Assembly (NCBI GenBank): GCA_016401345.1
Contig: JAEACG010000001.1
Location: 682,001 to 746,000 of the forward strand
Source: Fictibacillus nanhaiensis
Lineage (GTDB): Bacteria; Bacillota; Bacilli; Bacillales; Fictibacillaceae
Direction of reading: 5' to 3'
DNA: 64,000 nucleotides
Shown here: positions 52,307 through 60,858 of the stretch, one piece after another
Numbering within the stretch: position 1 is the stretch's first letter
Layout: the number at the start of each line of letters is the position of its first letter
The notes under the pieces: model-generated
Told to the model about the DNA's origin: nothing
The model's database searches: none
What the model saw: only the letters and a program-made list of their open reading frames with translations
Translations under genes and position numbers: made by a program

Positions 52307-52588
52307 TTAACAACAATCGTCCTGTCCAAGCATCACGAGACCTGATCCATATTTAGAATCTTCAAAGTCTAATTTTAATGCAGAAGTCTGCTCTTTGATC
52401 CTTGGATCAAACGCTACACGAATTCCGTTGATCTCTTCGATAATATCAGAGTTTTCCGGCTCATCCAGAGCCAGGCCAAGCTTAGGACCTCCTCAGCCCA
52501 TTCCTGAAAAGTAAACTCTTATTCCATTGGCGTTGTTCATTTCAAGCACTTCTTCTATATACTTCTTTGCGCTTAATGTTATATCCAT
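52307..52588 (-). CDS. HesB-like protein with in-frame TGA: likely selenoprotein
   Basis: A 94-codon frame from ATG at 52588 (GAGGTG 6 bases upstream) to TAA, broken only by TGA at 52493-52495 (codon 32). It reads MDITLSAKKYIEEVL, then RVYFSGMG-U-GGPKLGLALDEP, and ends VMLGQDDCC. This is the HesB/IscA-like fold, in which GCGG normally holds the first metal-binding Cys; here Sec would replace it. HesB-like selenoproteins are a known bacterial family. A good SECIS hairpin and a strong terminator support an active gene. Usual gene calling would not report it. Confidence 0.88.
52456..52475 (-). promoter_or_regulatory. Candidate SECIS hairpin of the HesB-like gene
   Basis: The minus strand after the TGA folds as CC(T)GGCTC-TGGAT-GAGCCGG: seven pairs with one bulged T. 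The loop begins 25 bases after the TGA and has G at its second position, matching the bacterial SECIS rule. Confidence 0.75.
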
Positions 52589-52732
52589 AACCATCACCTC
52601 TTACAAGAAGTATAACGCAGAAGTGAGGTTATCGTCTAAGAAAGGGATTGATCCATTCCACATATAAGGCAAATGCCATGGTGGTATAATGTGTCCACTG
52701 TAGATGTACAAAATTAGTGAAAGTGTAATTGT

Positions 52733-52927
52733 CTAGGGTCTGTCCCCCCCTCGCAGTTGTTTTAGCACTTGCTCAATGTCTCCAGGGGTGAATCCACAGA
52801 TCTCCATCGCTTCAGTCACTTTCGCAGCGATATTTTCCTTCCCTTGGTGTTCTTTAATGCGCAGAAGCAACTCATTAACTTTAGCTGCATTGTATGTTTC
52901 ATGATAACTCTTAATAAATGTATCCAT
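52733..52927 (-). CDS. 64-residue hypothetical protein
   Basis: A short soluble protein, probably all helical (TYNAAKVNELLLRIKEHQGK, then ITEAM-like and GFTPGDIEQVLKQLRG). GGGGAGG lies 7 bases before the ATG, which argues for a real gene. No family or function is recognised. It lies alone between the HesB-like gene and the DedA gene. Confidence 0.55.
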   Translation of the reverse strand: MDTFIKSYHETYNAAKVNELLLRIKEHQGKENIAAKVTEAMEICGFTPGDIEQVLKQLRGGDRP

Positions 52928-53022
52928 CTCAATTCCTCCCCTTTTGTTTTATATTGCGGTAGCGATATATATGTTGTGTACAACTCTCGTTAGAATTTGT
53001 CTATACGTTATTTGAAGAATAA

Positions 53023-53055
53023 TAAAAAAAGCCCGGTACATAAATACCAGGCCAT
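53023..53055 (-). terminator. Terminator of the DedA-family gene
   Basis: GGCCTGGTA pairs with TACCGGGC around TTTATG, then seven T on the minus strand. Confidence 0.8.
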
Positions 53056-53083
53056 TACGTGTAAGACAATATGACAGCGATGA

Positions 53084-53668
53084 TTATTTCTTCTTTACTT
53101 TATAAAGAATAAACAAAAAGATGACAACAACAGCTATGATCATGATTCCGCGTGTATAAGGAGCTGCAATCGTTTTAATATCCTCCCAGTTAGAACCAAG
53201 ACGGCTGCCTAATTCAATAAAGAAAATTGACCATGGAATAACAGCTAATGTTGTGAACAACGTAAACTTCGCGAATGACATTTTTGCGATTCCCGCTGGA
53301 ATGCTGATAGCATGTCTCACAACCGGAATAAATCGTGCAAAAAAGATGACACCTGTTCCATATTTATTGAACCATCTTTCAGACAAGTCGATCTGCTTCT
53401 TTGTGATTAGGACATACTTTCCATACTTCTCAAGAAACGGACGGCCACCGTAATATCCCATCCAATACAAAAAGAGCTGTGCAATCGTTCCTCCGATCGT
53501 TCCAGCAATAACACTCAGCGTGAAGTTTAAGTGCCCCTGTGACACCATATACCCTCCATAAGACAAAACCAGCTCACTCGGGATCACTTCGACCATCAAA
53601 CCAAGTGCGATCCCAAGATGTCCTAAACTCATAATCCATTCTAATAAAGAAATTACTAAATCTTTCAT
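53084..53668 (-). CDS. DedA family membrane protein
   Basis: A 194-residue DedA/VTT protein: GLMVEVIPSELVLSYGGYM with the conserved acidic residues, GGTIAQLFLYWMGYYGGRPFL, and FFARFIPVVRHAISIPAGIAKM with the conserved Arg pair, then a C-terminal helix and KVKKK tail. Family members flip lipid carriers such as undecaprenyl phosphate across the membrane. It resembles B. subtilis YngC. AAAGGAGAT precedes the ATG at 53668. Second VTT-fold protein in the window. Confidence 0.9.
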   Translation of the reverse strand: MKDLVISLLEWIMSLGHLGIALGLMVEVIPSELVLSYGGYMVSQGHLNFTLSVIAGTIGGTIAQLFLYWMGYYGGRPFLEKYGKYVLITKKQIDLSERWFNKYGTGVIFFARFIPVVRHAISIPAGIAKMSFAKFTLFTTLAVIPWSIFFIELGSRLGSNWEDIKTIAAPYTRGIMIIAVVVIFLFILYKVKKK

Positions 53669-53686
53669 TATATCTCCTTTAATTTT

Positions 53687-54037
53687 TCATTTTATGCCGA
53701 TAACAAAGCCTGTCCAAGCTGCTAGTAGTCCTAATATATATGTAAGGAACAAATACGTTAGACCTCTTTTAGCATTACTCTTCAATATAGTAACTGCTTC
53801 AAATTGCAAGGTGGAAAAAGTGGTGAGAGCTCCCAAAAAACCAGTCGCATACAGTGAACTCAATAGACTGTCTCCTTCATCTGCCTCTGCCACATACCAC
53901 CCTAACAGAAGCGATCCAGCGACGTTAACAGCCAACGTTCCCCATGGGAAACCTCTATTTATCCGTTGACTAATTAAAAAACGAACAACTGCACCTACGG
54001 CCCCACCTGCTGCTACGGCTATTGTTTGTGCGATCAT
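53687..54037 (-). CDS. crcB: Fluoride channel FluC (CrcB), copy 1
   Basis: A four-helix F- exporter subunit of 116 residues: GAVGAVVRFLISQ (Arg), GTLAVNVAGSLLLGWYV (pore Asn) and FLGALTTFSTLQFE (the Phe-rich TFST motif). Its ATG overlaps the stop of the second copy (ATGA), so the two are translationally coupled and may form a hetero-dimer, as adjacent pairs do in Bacillus (YhdU/YhdV). No fluoride riboswitch is visible upstream of the pair. Confidence 0.93.
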   Translation of the reverse strand: MIAQTIAVAAGGAVGAVVRFLISQRINRGFPWGTLAVNVAGSLLLGWYVAEADEGDSLLSSLYATGFLGALTTFSTLQFEAVTILKSNAKRGLTYLFLTYILGLLAAWTGFVIGIK

Positions 54038-54423
54038 TGTTCTTCACCTGCTTTGCCATAGTAAATAGAACCTAACTTCATTCCCAAGTAGATAGCGATA
54101 ACACCTGTAACAGCACTTGCAGAAAAATATAACAATGCCATTGTATACAGCTGATCCTCAACCAGTAATAATATTTCTGTGTTGAAAGTAGAGAATGTTG
54201 TAAAAGAACCGATTAAACCAGTCTGTAGAGCTACTATTAAATGGTTGTTGTTTATACGTTTCACACCAAAAACAACAAACCAGCCTAGAATAAAACTGCC
54301 GATTACGTTAACCAAAAAAGTCGAAAACGGAAAAGACCCCTGTGGGTGGAAAAGAAAAAGACCGCACCAAAATCGCAGCAGTGCTCCAACTATTCCTCCA
54401 AATGCGACTGCAAGTATTTTCAC
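54034..54423 (-). CDS. crcB: Fluoride channel FluC (CrcB), copy 2
   Basis: The upstream partner of the pair, 129 residues: GGIVGALLRFWCGLFLF, STFLVNVIGSFILGWFVVFG and LIGSFTTFSTFNTEILLL, all FluC hallmarks. It lies 46 bases after the CBS-domain gene on the same strand, and AGGAGG precedes the ATG region. Exports fluoride down its gradient to protect the cell. Confidence 0.93.
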   Translation of the reverse strand: MKILAVAFGGIVGALLRFWCGLFLFHPQGSFPFSTFLVNVIGSFILGWFVVFGVKRINNNHLIVALQTGLIGSFTTFSTFNTEILLLVEDQLYTMALLYFSASAVTGVIAIYLGMKLGSIYYGKAGEEQ

Positions 54424-54469
54424 CTAAAATAATCCTCCTATATGTACAAAAAGATTAAGACATTCAGCC

Positions 54470-54892
54470 TTAATCTTTCGTAACTTCTTTATTCCAGATT
54501 AAATTTGCACAATACTTGATAATATCCCGTCTTCTAATAATTCCAATAAAATGGCCGTCATCATCTGTAACGGGTATAAAATTTTGATCGGTAGACAAAG
54601 TAATAAGATCTTCCATGTTAGAGTTGATGGAAACAGAGATATTATTTATCCGCTGAGGTACATTCACTAACTTCGTCTTTAATACGTCATCATACCCTTT
54701 GTCAAAGGCTTCTCTAAGTTTCCATAACAGATCGCCTTCCGTTAACGTTCCTATGTAACGACCTTCTTCTGAGACGAGAGGCACAGAGGTGTACTTGTGG
54801 TAAGATAACTTTTCAAGTGCCTGTCTCATCGTTGCTTCTGGGTTCAAATACTTCACTTCATCTTTAGGCAACAAATAAAAAGCAATATTCAT
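54470..54892 (-). CDS. Paired CBS-domain protein
   Basis: A 140-residue protein consisting of two CBS motifs (SVPLVSEEGRYIGTLTEGDLLWKL and FIPVTDDDGHFIGIIRRRDIIKY). The N-terminus NIAFYLLPKDEVKYL is its own. CBS pairs bind adenine nucleotides, and some small Bacillus ones bind c-di-AMP; this copy is not close enough to those for me to assign a ligand. It lies just upstream of the fluoride channel genes. Confidence 0.8.
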   Translation of the reverse strand: MNIAFYLLPKDEVKYLNPEATMRQALEKLSYHKYTSVPLVSEEGRYIGTLTEGDLLWKLREAFDKGYDDVLKTKLVNVPQRINNISVSINSNMEDLITLSTDQNFIPVTDDDGHFIGIIRRRDIIKYCANLIWNKEVTKD

Positions 54893-55077
54893 GTTAGTAC
54901 GCGCTCTCCTTTTTAAGCCTGATTCACGCTTATTAAAACGCTTAGTTAAAAAACATCTTCTTTATTATACCAAAAATGACTTCTACCTGCTTGTAAAATC
55001 ACTACCCTTTAGAGTTTTCGTTTTAGACTATATATTTCACATCTAGTAAAAAATCTTCCAATACAAGAAATAATATT

Positions 55078-55106
55078 TTACAAATCGTAATGATTACGTT
55101 TATAAT
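55078..55106 (+). promoter_or_regulatory. Zur box within the zinc-lipoprotein promoter
   Basis: A sigma-A promoter, TTACAA-N17-TATAAT, has the Zur operator AATCGTAATGATTACGT embedded in its spacer (55083-55099). The core TCGTAAT-G-ATTACG is nearly perfect. Zinc-loaded Zur would block the promoter. Confidence 0.88.
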
Positions 55107-55140
55107 GAGTAAGGATTGTTTGAAAGGAGAGAAAGCTAAA

Positions 55141-56142
55141 ATGCGAACGATAAGCTTATTAAGCGTAACGATAATGTTAATTCTATCAGCTGCATGCGGT
55201 AATAATAGCACATCTGATCAAAAAGAGGGTACATTGAAGATCTATACAACCATGTATCCATTAGAATATTTCACTGAAAGAATTGGAGGGAAACATGTAG
55301 AAGTATCTTCTATTATACCTCCTGGTGCTGATGCACACACGTATGAACCTTCTACAAAAAAGATGGTCGAAATGACTGAAGGTGATGCTTTCGTTTATAA
55401 CAAACTCCAGTCTGATGAATTCTCATCTTCCGTTGCAGATACATTAAAAGAAGAAGATATGCCTATCATTGATGGTGCAAAAGGAATATCCTATCACGAA
55501 TCTGCAGAACATGAAAGCGAAGAGCATGCTCATGAAGAAGAACATGCTCATGAAGAGGAAGAACACGCTCATGAAGAAGAAAATCATGCTCATGAGGAAG
55601 AAGGACATCATGAGCATGGTTCTTTAGATCCTCATATTTGGCTTGATCCTGTTCTCGCACAGCAGATTGCAGATAATATTTATAACGGACTCGTAAAATT
55701 AAATCCTGATGCAAAAGCTGAATTTAAAAAGAATCATAAAGCACTAGTTGCAGATTTAGAGAAATTGGATTCAACGTTTAAAACAAAAGTGGAAGAAGCA
55801 CCAAAGAATTCGTTCATCGTATCACATGCTGCATACGGATACTGGGCAGAACGCTACGGCCTTGAACAAATAGCAATCAGCGGTCTCTCACCTTCACATG
55901 AACCTAGTCAGCATCAGATCGAAGAGATTATCGAAAACGCAAAAAAAGAAAAGACCAGCTATATTTTATATGAAGAGAACGTAAATAACAAAGTAGCTGC
56001 AATGATTAAGAAAGAAGTCGGCGCGGAAACATTGACTCTTCATAATTTAGAGACATTAACGAAGGACGACATTAAAAAAGAGCGAGATTACCTATCTATC
56101 ATGAACCAAAACATTGATACACTTTCAAAAGCATTACAATAA
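55141..56142 (+). CDS. znuA: Zinc-binding ABC transporter lipoprotein with His-rich loop
   Basis: ZnuA/AdcA-type binding protein of 333 residues with lipobox SAAC. It shows GGKHVEVSSIIPPGADAHTYEPS (zinc His) and a histidine-rich loop of about 45 residues with repeated HAHEEE units, then DPHIWLDPVLAQQIADNI, FIVSHAAYGYWAERY and GLSPSHEPS. The loop probably collects zinc when it is scarce. The ATG at 55141 is 9 bases after GGAGAG. No permease or ATPase gene adjoins it, so it must work with subunits encoded elsewhere. Zur-controlled. Confidence 0.93.
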   Translation: MRTISLLSVTIMLILSAACGNNSTSDQKEGTLKIYTTMYPLEYFTERIGGKHVEVSSIIPPGADAHTYEPSTKKMVEMTEGDAFVYNKLQSDEFSSSVADTLKEEDMPIIDGAKGISYHESAEHESEEHAHEEEHAHEEEEHAHEEENHAHEEEGHHEHGSLDPHIWLDPVLAQQIADNIYNGLVKLNPDAKAEFKKNHKALVADLEKLDSTFKTKVEEAPKNSFIVSHAAYGYWAERYGLEQIAISGLSPSHEPSQHQIEEIIENAKKEKTSYILYEENVNNKVAAMIKKEVGAETLTLHNLETLTKDDIKKERDYLSIMNQNIDTLSKALQ

Positions 56143-56145
56143 ACA

Positions 56146-56181
56146 AAAACGCCTAGGAAAAAATTTCCCAGGCGTTTTTTT
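56146..56181. terminator. Bidirectional terminator
   Basis: AAAACGCCTAGG pairs with CCCAGGCGTTTT (minor mismatch), with T runs on the plus strand and A runs before it, between convergent genes. Confidence 0.82.
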
Positions 56182-58003
56182 ATATCGCATCAAGCATCTT
56201 AAACTGAGATACGACAAGGTGATAATAAATGCCTTCTGCATGCATAAGCTCCGCATGACTTCCTTGCTCCATAATCTCACCGTGATCGAGAACGACGATA
56301 TTATCTGCCTCTCTGATCGTAGAAAGTCGATGAGCAATGATGATCGCTGTTCTTCCCTTTAAAAGCGTCTTTAAGGCTTGTTGTATCTTTTGTTCAGATT
56401 CGGTATCGATACTTGCCGTTGCTTCATCAAGAATCAGAATATTAGGATCTGCAAGAAGTGCTCTTGCAAATGAAAGAAGCTGTCTTTCACCAACTGATAA
56501 AACATTCCCTCTTTCCTCTACTTCTGTTTCATAGCCATTCGACAATCTCTCAATAAATGCATGTGCTCCAACTGCTTTTGCAGCATTCTTAACATCTTCA
56601 TCGGAAGCACCTGGTCTCCCAAAGCGAATATTCTCTTTTATCGTTCCTGAAAAGATAAAAGTATCTTGAAGAACGACACTTACTTTTTCACGAAGACTCG
56701 CTAGATTGACGTCTTTCAAATCTTTTCCATCAATCTGTACCGTACCCGATGTCGGATCATAAAATCTGCTGACTAAGTTAGCGATTGTAGTCTTACCTGA
56801 CCCTGTATGGCCGACCAGTGCGACGGTCTGACCCCCTTGTATCGTTAGATCGATGCCTTTTAATGCTTTTCGATCCGCATTATAGGAGAATTCAACGTCC
56901 TTAAACTGAATTTCCCCATTAATTTTTGAAAACAAAAAAGCATTTTCTTTTTCGTGAACATTCGGTTTTTCATCTAAAAATTCAAATATTCTTTCAGATG
57001 AAGCCATTCCTACTAAAAGCTGATTGTAAACTTGCCCAAGTCGAGAGATCGGCTCCCAAAACATACCAAGATAAAAAGCAAACGTAACAAATACCCCAAT
57101 TTCAAGTGCCTCACCTTGTATCAAGTAGGAACCAAACCACAATAGAATCGCTGTTCCAATCGCATTAGACATTTCAACAAAAGGTCTGAACAATGCATTC
57201 TGTTGTGTCGCCGTTTTCCAGCTATCATATGTTTCATTGTTAACTCCATTAAAAAAGCTCATGTTCTCTTTTTCTTGTGTGTACGATTTAGTCACTCGTA
57301 TCCCCTGTATGCTTTCATTCAGGTGTGAATTGAGCTTAGCTTGTTTAATACGTACAACTTGCCAAGAGCGTCTGATCTTCTTTCGTAAACTTGTCGAGAT
57401 GAAGAACATAAGAGGCAAGATCACCATGATCGCTAGCGTTAGCTCTGGGCTGTAGATGAACATGATGACGATGATACCAAACAGAAGGATGATATCCATC
57501 AATACGTTGATAACACCGTTCGTGAACAGATCTTGTAAAGAGTTCACGTCATTAATGATGCGAACAAGAATAGATCCTGCAGAGCGCTGATCAAAAAAGC
57601 GATGTGACAGGCGCTGAATATGCTTGAACAGATGCTGACGTATGTCGTAGATCACATATTGCCCAAGATAGTTCATCCATTTTATCCGTAACGTATTCGC
57701 ACCCCAGGATATGAGGTAGAGGCCCCCGATCGCAATGATTAATTTCACAAGAAGGTTCGTATCTTTGTTCTTGATGGCATGATCAAACGTTAGAACACCT
57801 ATAAAAATAGGAACTACAAGTCTTACTGCAGTCGAAACCATCATCGCGATGATCGCCTTTGGCAACAAGTTCTTGCTGTAAGGCTTCATGTATTGAAACA
57901 ACCGAATAATCTGCCCCCAGTTGAACGGTTTATCAATCACTTGTTCAGAAGAATATTTAAAACGAGGTAATTTCTTCGTTTTTAATTCCTTTGAATGCTG
58001 CAT
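56180..58003 (-). CDS. Heterodimeric ABC exporter subunit, canonical Walker B half
   Basis: Fused membrane and ATPase half-transporter of 607 residues (BmrD/YfiC/YheH type). Six helices lie in the first 320 residues. The ATPase has Walker A GHTGSGKT, a divergent signature LSVGERQL, Walker B ILILDEATASID with the catalytic Glu, and IIIAHRLSTI. With its partner it forms one active and one degenerate ATP site. It starts 5 bases after the partner gene; GGGGGTG inside the end of that gene gives the best-spaced ribosome binding site. Confidence 0.92.
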   Translation of the reverse strand: MQHSKELKTKKLPRFKYSSEQVIDKPFNWGQIIRLFQYMKPYSKNLLPKAIIAMMVSTAVRLVVPIFIGVLTFDHAIKNKDTNLLVKLIIAIGGLYLISWGANTLRIKWMNYLGQYVIYDIRQHLFKHIQRLSHRFFDQRSAGSILVRIINDVNSLQDLFTNGVINVLMDIILLFGIIVIMFIYSPELTLAIMVILPLMFFISTSLRKKIRRSWQVVRIKQAKLNSHLNESIQGIRVTKSYTQEKENMSFFNGVNNETYDSWKTATQQNALFRPFVEMSNAIGTAILLWFGSYLIQGEALEIGVFVTFAFYLGMFWEPISRLGQVYNQLLVGMASSERIFEFLDEKPNVHEKENAFLFSKINGEIQFKDVEFSYNADRKALKGIDLTIQGGQTVALVGHTGSGKTTIANLVSRFYDPTSGTVQIDGKDLKDVNLASLREKVSVVLQDTFIFSGTIKENIRFGRPGASDEDVKNAAKAVGAHAFIERLSNGYETEVEERGNVLSVGERQLLSFARALLADPNILILDEATASIDTESEQKIQQALKTLLKGRTAIIIAHRLSTIREADNIVVLDHGEIMEQGSHAELMHAEGIYYHLVVSQFKMLDAI

Positions 58004-58008
58004 CCTCC

Positions 58009-59772
58009 TTACACCCCCTGCCCGTTCATTTGAAAGACTTTATCTTTATCTTGATACTGAATATCATAAATTCTTCGATACGCTCCTGATTCTTGCTGTA
58101 TCAACTCGTCGTGTGTACCTCGTTCGATTACCTTCCCTTTTGATAGGACAAGTATCTCATCAGCATGTTTTAAAGAAGAGATACGGTGAGCAATAATGAA
58201 TGTTGTACGGTCGCTCATCACTTCTTTTAAAGCCTTTTGTATCCTGAATTCTGTCTCCATATCTACAGCACTTGTCGCATCATCAAGTATTAAGATTGTT
58301 GGATCGATAAGGATCGCTCTAGCTATTGAAATCCTTTGTTTTTGGCCTCCAGATAGTCCTAGTCCTCTTTCTCCTAATATCGTATCGTAACCATCAGGAA
58401 GCTCCATTATAAAGTCGTGCGCTTGAGCTCGTTTTGCTGCATCGATAATATCATCCATATCTGCATATGGGTTACCGTAAGAGATGTTATCTTTTATCGT
58501 TGACGAAAACAAAAAAGACTCCTGAAGAACGGTGCCAATGTTTTTCCTGATCGTTCTTAACGAATAATCTTCGAGTGGATTACCATCTATTAAGATGGTT
58601 CCTGATTCAGGATTGTAAAACCTCGATAGTAGTTGGGTAATGGATGTTTTTCCAGAACCCGTGGCACCGATCAATCCAATCGTCTGACCAGGTTTTGCTG
58701 TAAAAGAAATATCTTTGAGTGCTTCTTTTTTCTCGTTTTTATAACGATGTGTAACATTTTCAAACGTCACTTCTCCGTGAAAGCGAACCATTTCAAGTTC
58801 GCGATCTTTCCCTTCCATCTCAAGAGGTTCGTCTAACACTTCCAACAAACGCTCTCCTGATGCTTTTGATTGAGAGAAAGTGTTCATGATAAACCCTAGA
58901 TTCATAATGGGTCCCATGATATACCAAACAAGACTAAAGAACGCCACGAGCTCTCCAGCTGTCAGGTTCCCTTGAATAACAAGATAGCCACCATAAGCAA
59001 GCAGTAAAACGACCGACAGATTTCCGATCAATTCCATTACCGGAAAGTACTTAGCCCAAATATGAGACGTGTTTAAGTACTGAGACTTATAATCTTCATT
59101 AGACGTATCAAACTTATTAATCTCAAAATCTTCACGTGATAACGATTTAACAGTGTTGATTCCGCTAATATTCTCCTGAACCTTCGTATTGAGATTCGCC
59201 ATAGATTTCCGAATTCCACGGAAAGCCGGATGAACTTCTTTATCAAACTTGTAAACAACGAGTGCGAGGAAAGGCATCATGCACAGTGTAATGAGTGCTA
59301 ATGGAACTGAATAGAAGAACATTACGGAGAGACTAAAAGCTATGATTAAAACAAAATTTATTAACTGTGAGAAGCCAAAAGAAAGAAAAAAACGAAAACC
59401 TTCAACATCAGCAGTTAACCTCGACATTAAATCTCCAGTCTTTGCATTATCATAATAATCGAATGGCAGAAACTGCAGCTTTTCGTATAAAGATTCACGA
59501 AGTTCATAAACAGAACGAATACCGAACAGATCTCCATAAAACTGATGAGTGTATGTAGCTGCCCCTTTTATTACCATCAGAAGTACAAAGCCTAATGCAA
59601 CATATGGGACGGTTGAATATTCCCCTTTAATAATGATTTCATCGATGGTAAATTGTAAGACCATCGGATAAACAACTGTAATTCCTGACACTAGAATCAA
59701 TGTCAAGATCGACCAATAAAAGTACGTTTTATACGGCCAATAAAAATCTTTTAATCTCTTAAATGTATCCAC
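58009..59772 (-). CDS. Heterodimeric ABC exporter subunit, degenerate Walker B half
   Basis: Partner half-transporter of 587 residues (BmrC/YfiB/YheI type). Walker A is GATGSGKT, the signature LSGGQKQRISIA is intact, but Walker B reads ILILDDATSAVD, with Asp in place of the catalytic Glu. That is the hallmark of the degenerate site of heterodimeric exporters. I place the start at GTG 59772, preceded by AGGTG; a longer in-frame TTG start lacks a site. The pair probably exports drugs or lipids. Confidence 0.92.
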   Translation of the reverse strand: MDTFKRLKDFYWPYKTYFYWSILTLILVSGITVVYPMVLQFTIDEIIIKGEYSTVPYVALGFVLLMVIKGAATYTHQFYGDLFGIRSVYELRESLYEKLQFLPFDYYDNAKTGDLMSRLTADVEGFRFFLSFGFSQLINFVLIIAFSLSVMFFYSVPLALITLCMMPFLALVVYKFDKEVHPAFRGIRKSMANLNTKVQENISGINTVKSLSREDFEINKFDTSNEDYKSQYLNTSHIWAKYFPVMELIGNLSVVLLLAYGGYLVIQGNLTAGELVAFFSLVWYIMGPIMNLGFIMNTFSQSKASGERLLEVLDEPLEMEGKDRELEMVRFHGEVTFENVTHRYKNEKKEALKDISFTAKPGQTIGLIGATGSGKTSITQLLSRFYNPESGTILIDGNPLEDYSLRTIRKNIGTVLQESFLFSSTIKDNISYGNPYADMDDIIDAAKRAQAHDFIMELPDGYDTILGERGLGLSGGQKQRISIARAILIDPTILILDDATSAVDMETEFRIQKALKEVMSDRTTFIIAHRISSLKHADEILVLSKGKVIERGTHDELIQQESGAYRRIYDIQYQDKDKVFQMNGQGV

Positions 59773-59912
59773 CCTATCACCTACCCCCTTCTGAAAATTA
59801 AAAGACAATATACATCATATAACAGAATAGTTAGAAAAAACTATCTATTTGCTCATATTCTTTACTAAAAACAAAATAAATAATTCACTTTGTTATCTTT
59901 CCTATAGTACGA

Positions 59913-59941
59913 AAAAAAGCCCCGATATATTCGAGGCTTTT
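59913..59941 (-). terminator. Terminator of the CopC-like gene
   Basis: AGCCTCGA pairs with TCGGGGCT around ATATA, then a run of T on the minus strand. Confidence 0.8.
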
Positions 59942-59944
59942 CCT

Positions 59945-60496
59945 TTAACGCTTTCTTCTAAATGCAAAGAATGACACGATAGCAATAATGATAATTAAAC
60001 CAATGGTTAATGGTGCAAAATATGATGGATTATTCGGCTTTTCGTTTTTTTCTTGATCATCCAATGCTTTTTCACTATTGTCTTCTTGTTTCTCTTGAGT
60101 CCCTTTATCTGTTGTACCCTCTTCTGGTGTTTCTTCTTGTTCAGGGCGATCTACCGAAAATGAGTAGTTCCCCTCGATCACATGACTGTCAGCGCCAATG
60201 ATTTTATACGCAACTGTATAGTTTCCATTTTCAAGCGGATTTGTGATCGCTCCTGTCATTTGATCGTCCTCTACACTAATCTGTAAAGGAATCTCTTTCT
60301 CACCGTTTTTTAACGTCATCGTACTTAACGACTCAATCTTCGTTGAAAACGTTAAAACAACCGCTTCAAGATCTGTTGTAACCTTCTCACCTTCTGCAGG
60401 AGTAGAAGTTTCTAGTTTAGAATGAGCAGACGCCGATAAAGGCAGTTGGAAAACAATCGTAAATAATAATACTAAAGGTAAAAGTAATTTTTTCAT
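59945..60496 (-). CDS. CopC-domain copper resistance protein, membrane-tethered
   Basis: A 183-residue exported protein. The signal peptide ends at SASA, so the mature protein begins with His (HSKLETSTPAEGEKV), the Cu(II) ligand of CopC. The domain continues VVLTFSTKIESLSTM and VAYKIIGADSHVIEGNYSFSV with the second His. A Glu/Lys/Gln-rich linker and a C-terminal membrane helix with an FRRKR tail follow. It resembles the N-terminal domain of YcnJ without its copper-permease part. I chose the ATG at 60496, 6 bases after GGGAGT. Confidence 0.88.
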   Translation of the reverse strand: MKKLLLPLVLLFTIVFQLPLSASAHSKLETSTPAEGEKVTTDLEAVVLTFSTKIESLSTMTLKNGEKEIPLQISVEDDQMTGAITNPLENGNYTVAYKIIGADSHVIEGNYSFSVDRPEQEETPEEGTTDKGTQEKQEDNSEKALDDQEKNEKPNNPSYFAPLTIGLIIIIAIVSFFAFRRKR

Positions 60497-60717
60497 AAGC
60501 TGACTCCCTGTCACGTATTTTCTTTCTCTTTTCATTAAAACAAAGAATATATGTTCTTCACAAGTATCCAGTCTTTACAAATCGTTGACACTTTTATGGT
60601 CAAACATACATTTAACGCCTATTTTGATGGAATCTGGGCTCCTGCCCACTTCAATTATGAAAACAGGCATAGGATATATGGAATTAACAATTGCAAGAAT
60701 TAAAGGAGGAAAAATCG

Positions 60718-60804
60718 ATGGGTTATTCTTATGGCAATTCTTTTGCATTGGTAGTAGTGTTATTTATTCTATTGATTATTGTTGGGGCAGCTTGCTTCTG
60801 CTAA
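60718..60804 (+). CDS. yjcZ: YjcZ family sporulation peptide
   Basis: A 28-residue hydrophobic peptide, MGYSYGNSFALVVVLFILLI then IVGAACFC, the typical YjcZ/SscA pattern of spore-associated peptides in Bacillus. AAAGGAGG lies 7 bases before the ATG, and a clean terminator follows. Upstream, CATAGGATA at 60668 resembles a mother-cell sigma (E or K) -10 box, which would fit, but the -35 side is weak. Function in spore assembly is poorly known. Confidence 0.9.
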   Translation: MGYSYGNSFALVVVLFILLIIVGAACFC

Positions 60805-60825
60805 TAATGAATAGTGTGCAGGGAG

Positions 60826-60852
60826 AAAACCGGCCATGTGCCGGTTTTTTTC
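60826..60852 (+). terminator. Terminator of the YjcZ-type gene
   Basis: AAAACCGGC pairs with GCCGGTTTT around CATGT, followed by T residues. Confidence 0.9.
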
Positions 60853-60858
60853 TATTTT

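Noticed and set aside
54424-55020. Fluoride riboswitch before the channel genes
   Set aside because: The short gap before the pair and the region before the CBS gene show no recognisable fluoride aptamer.
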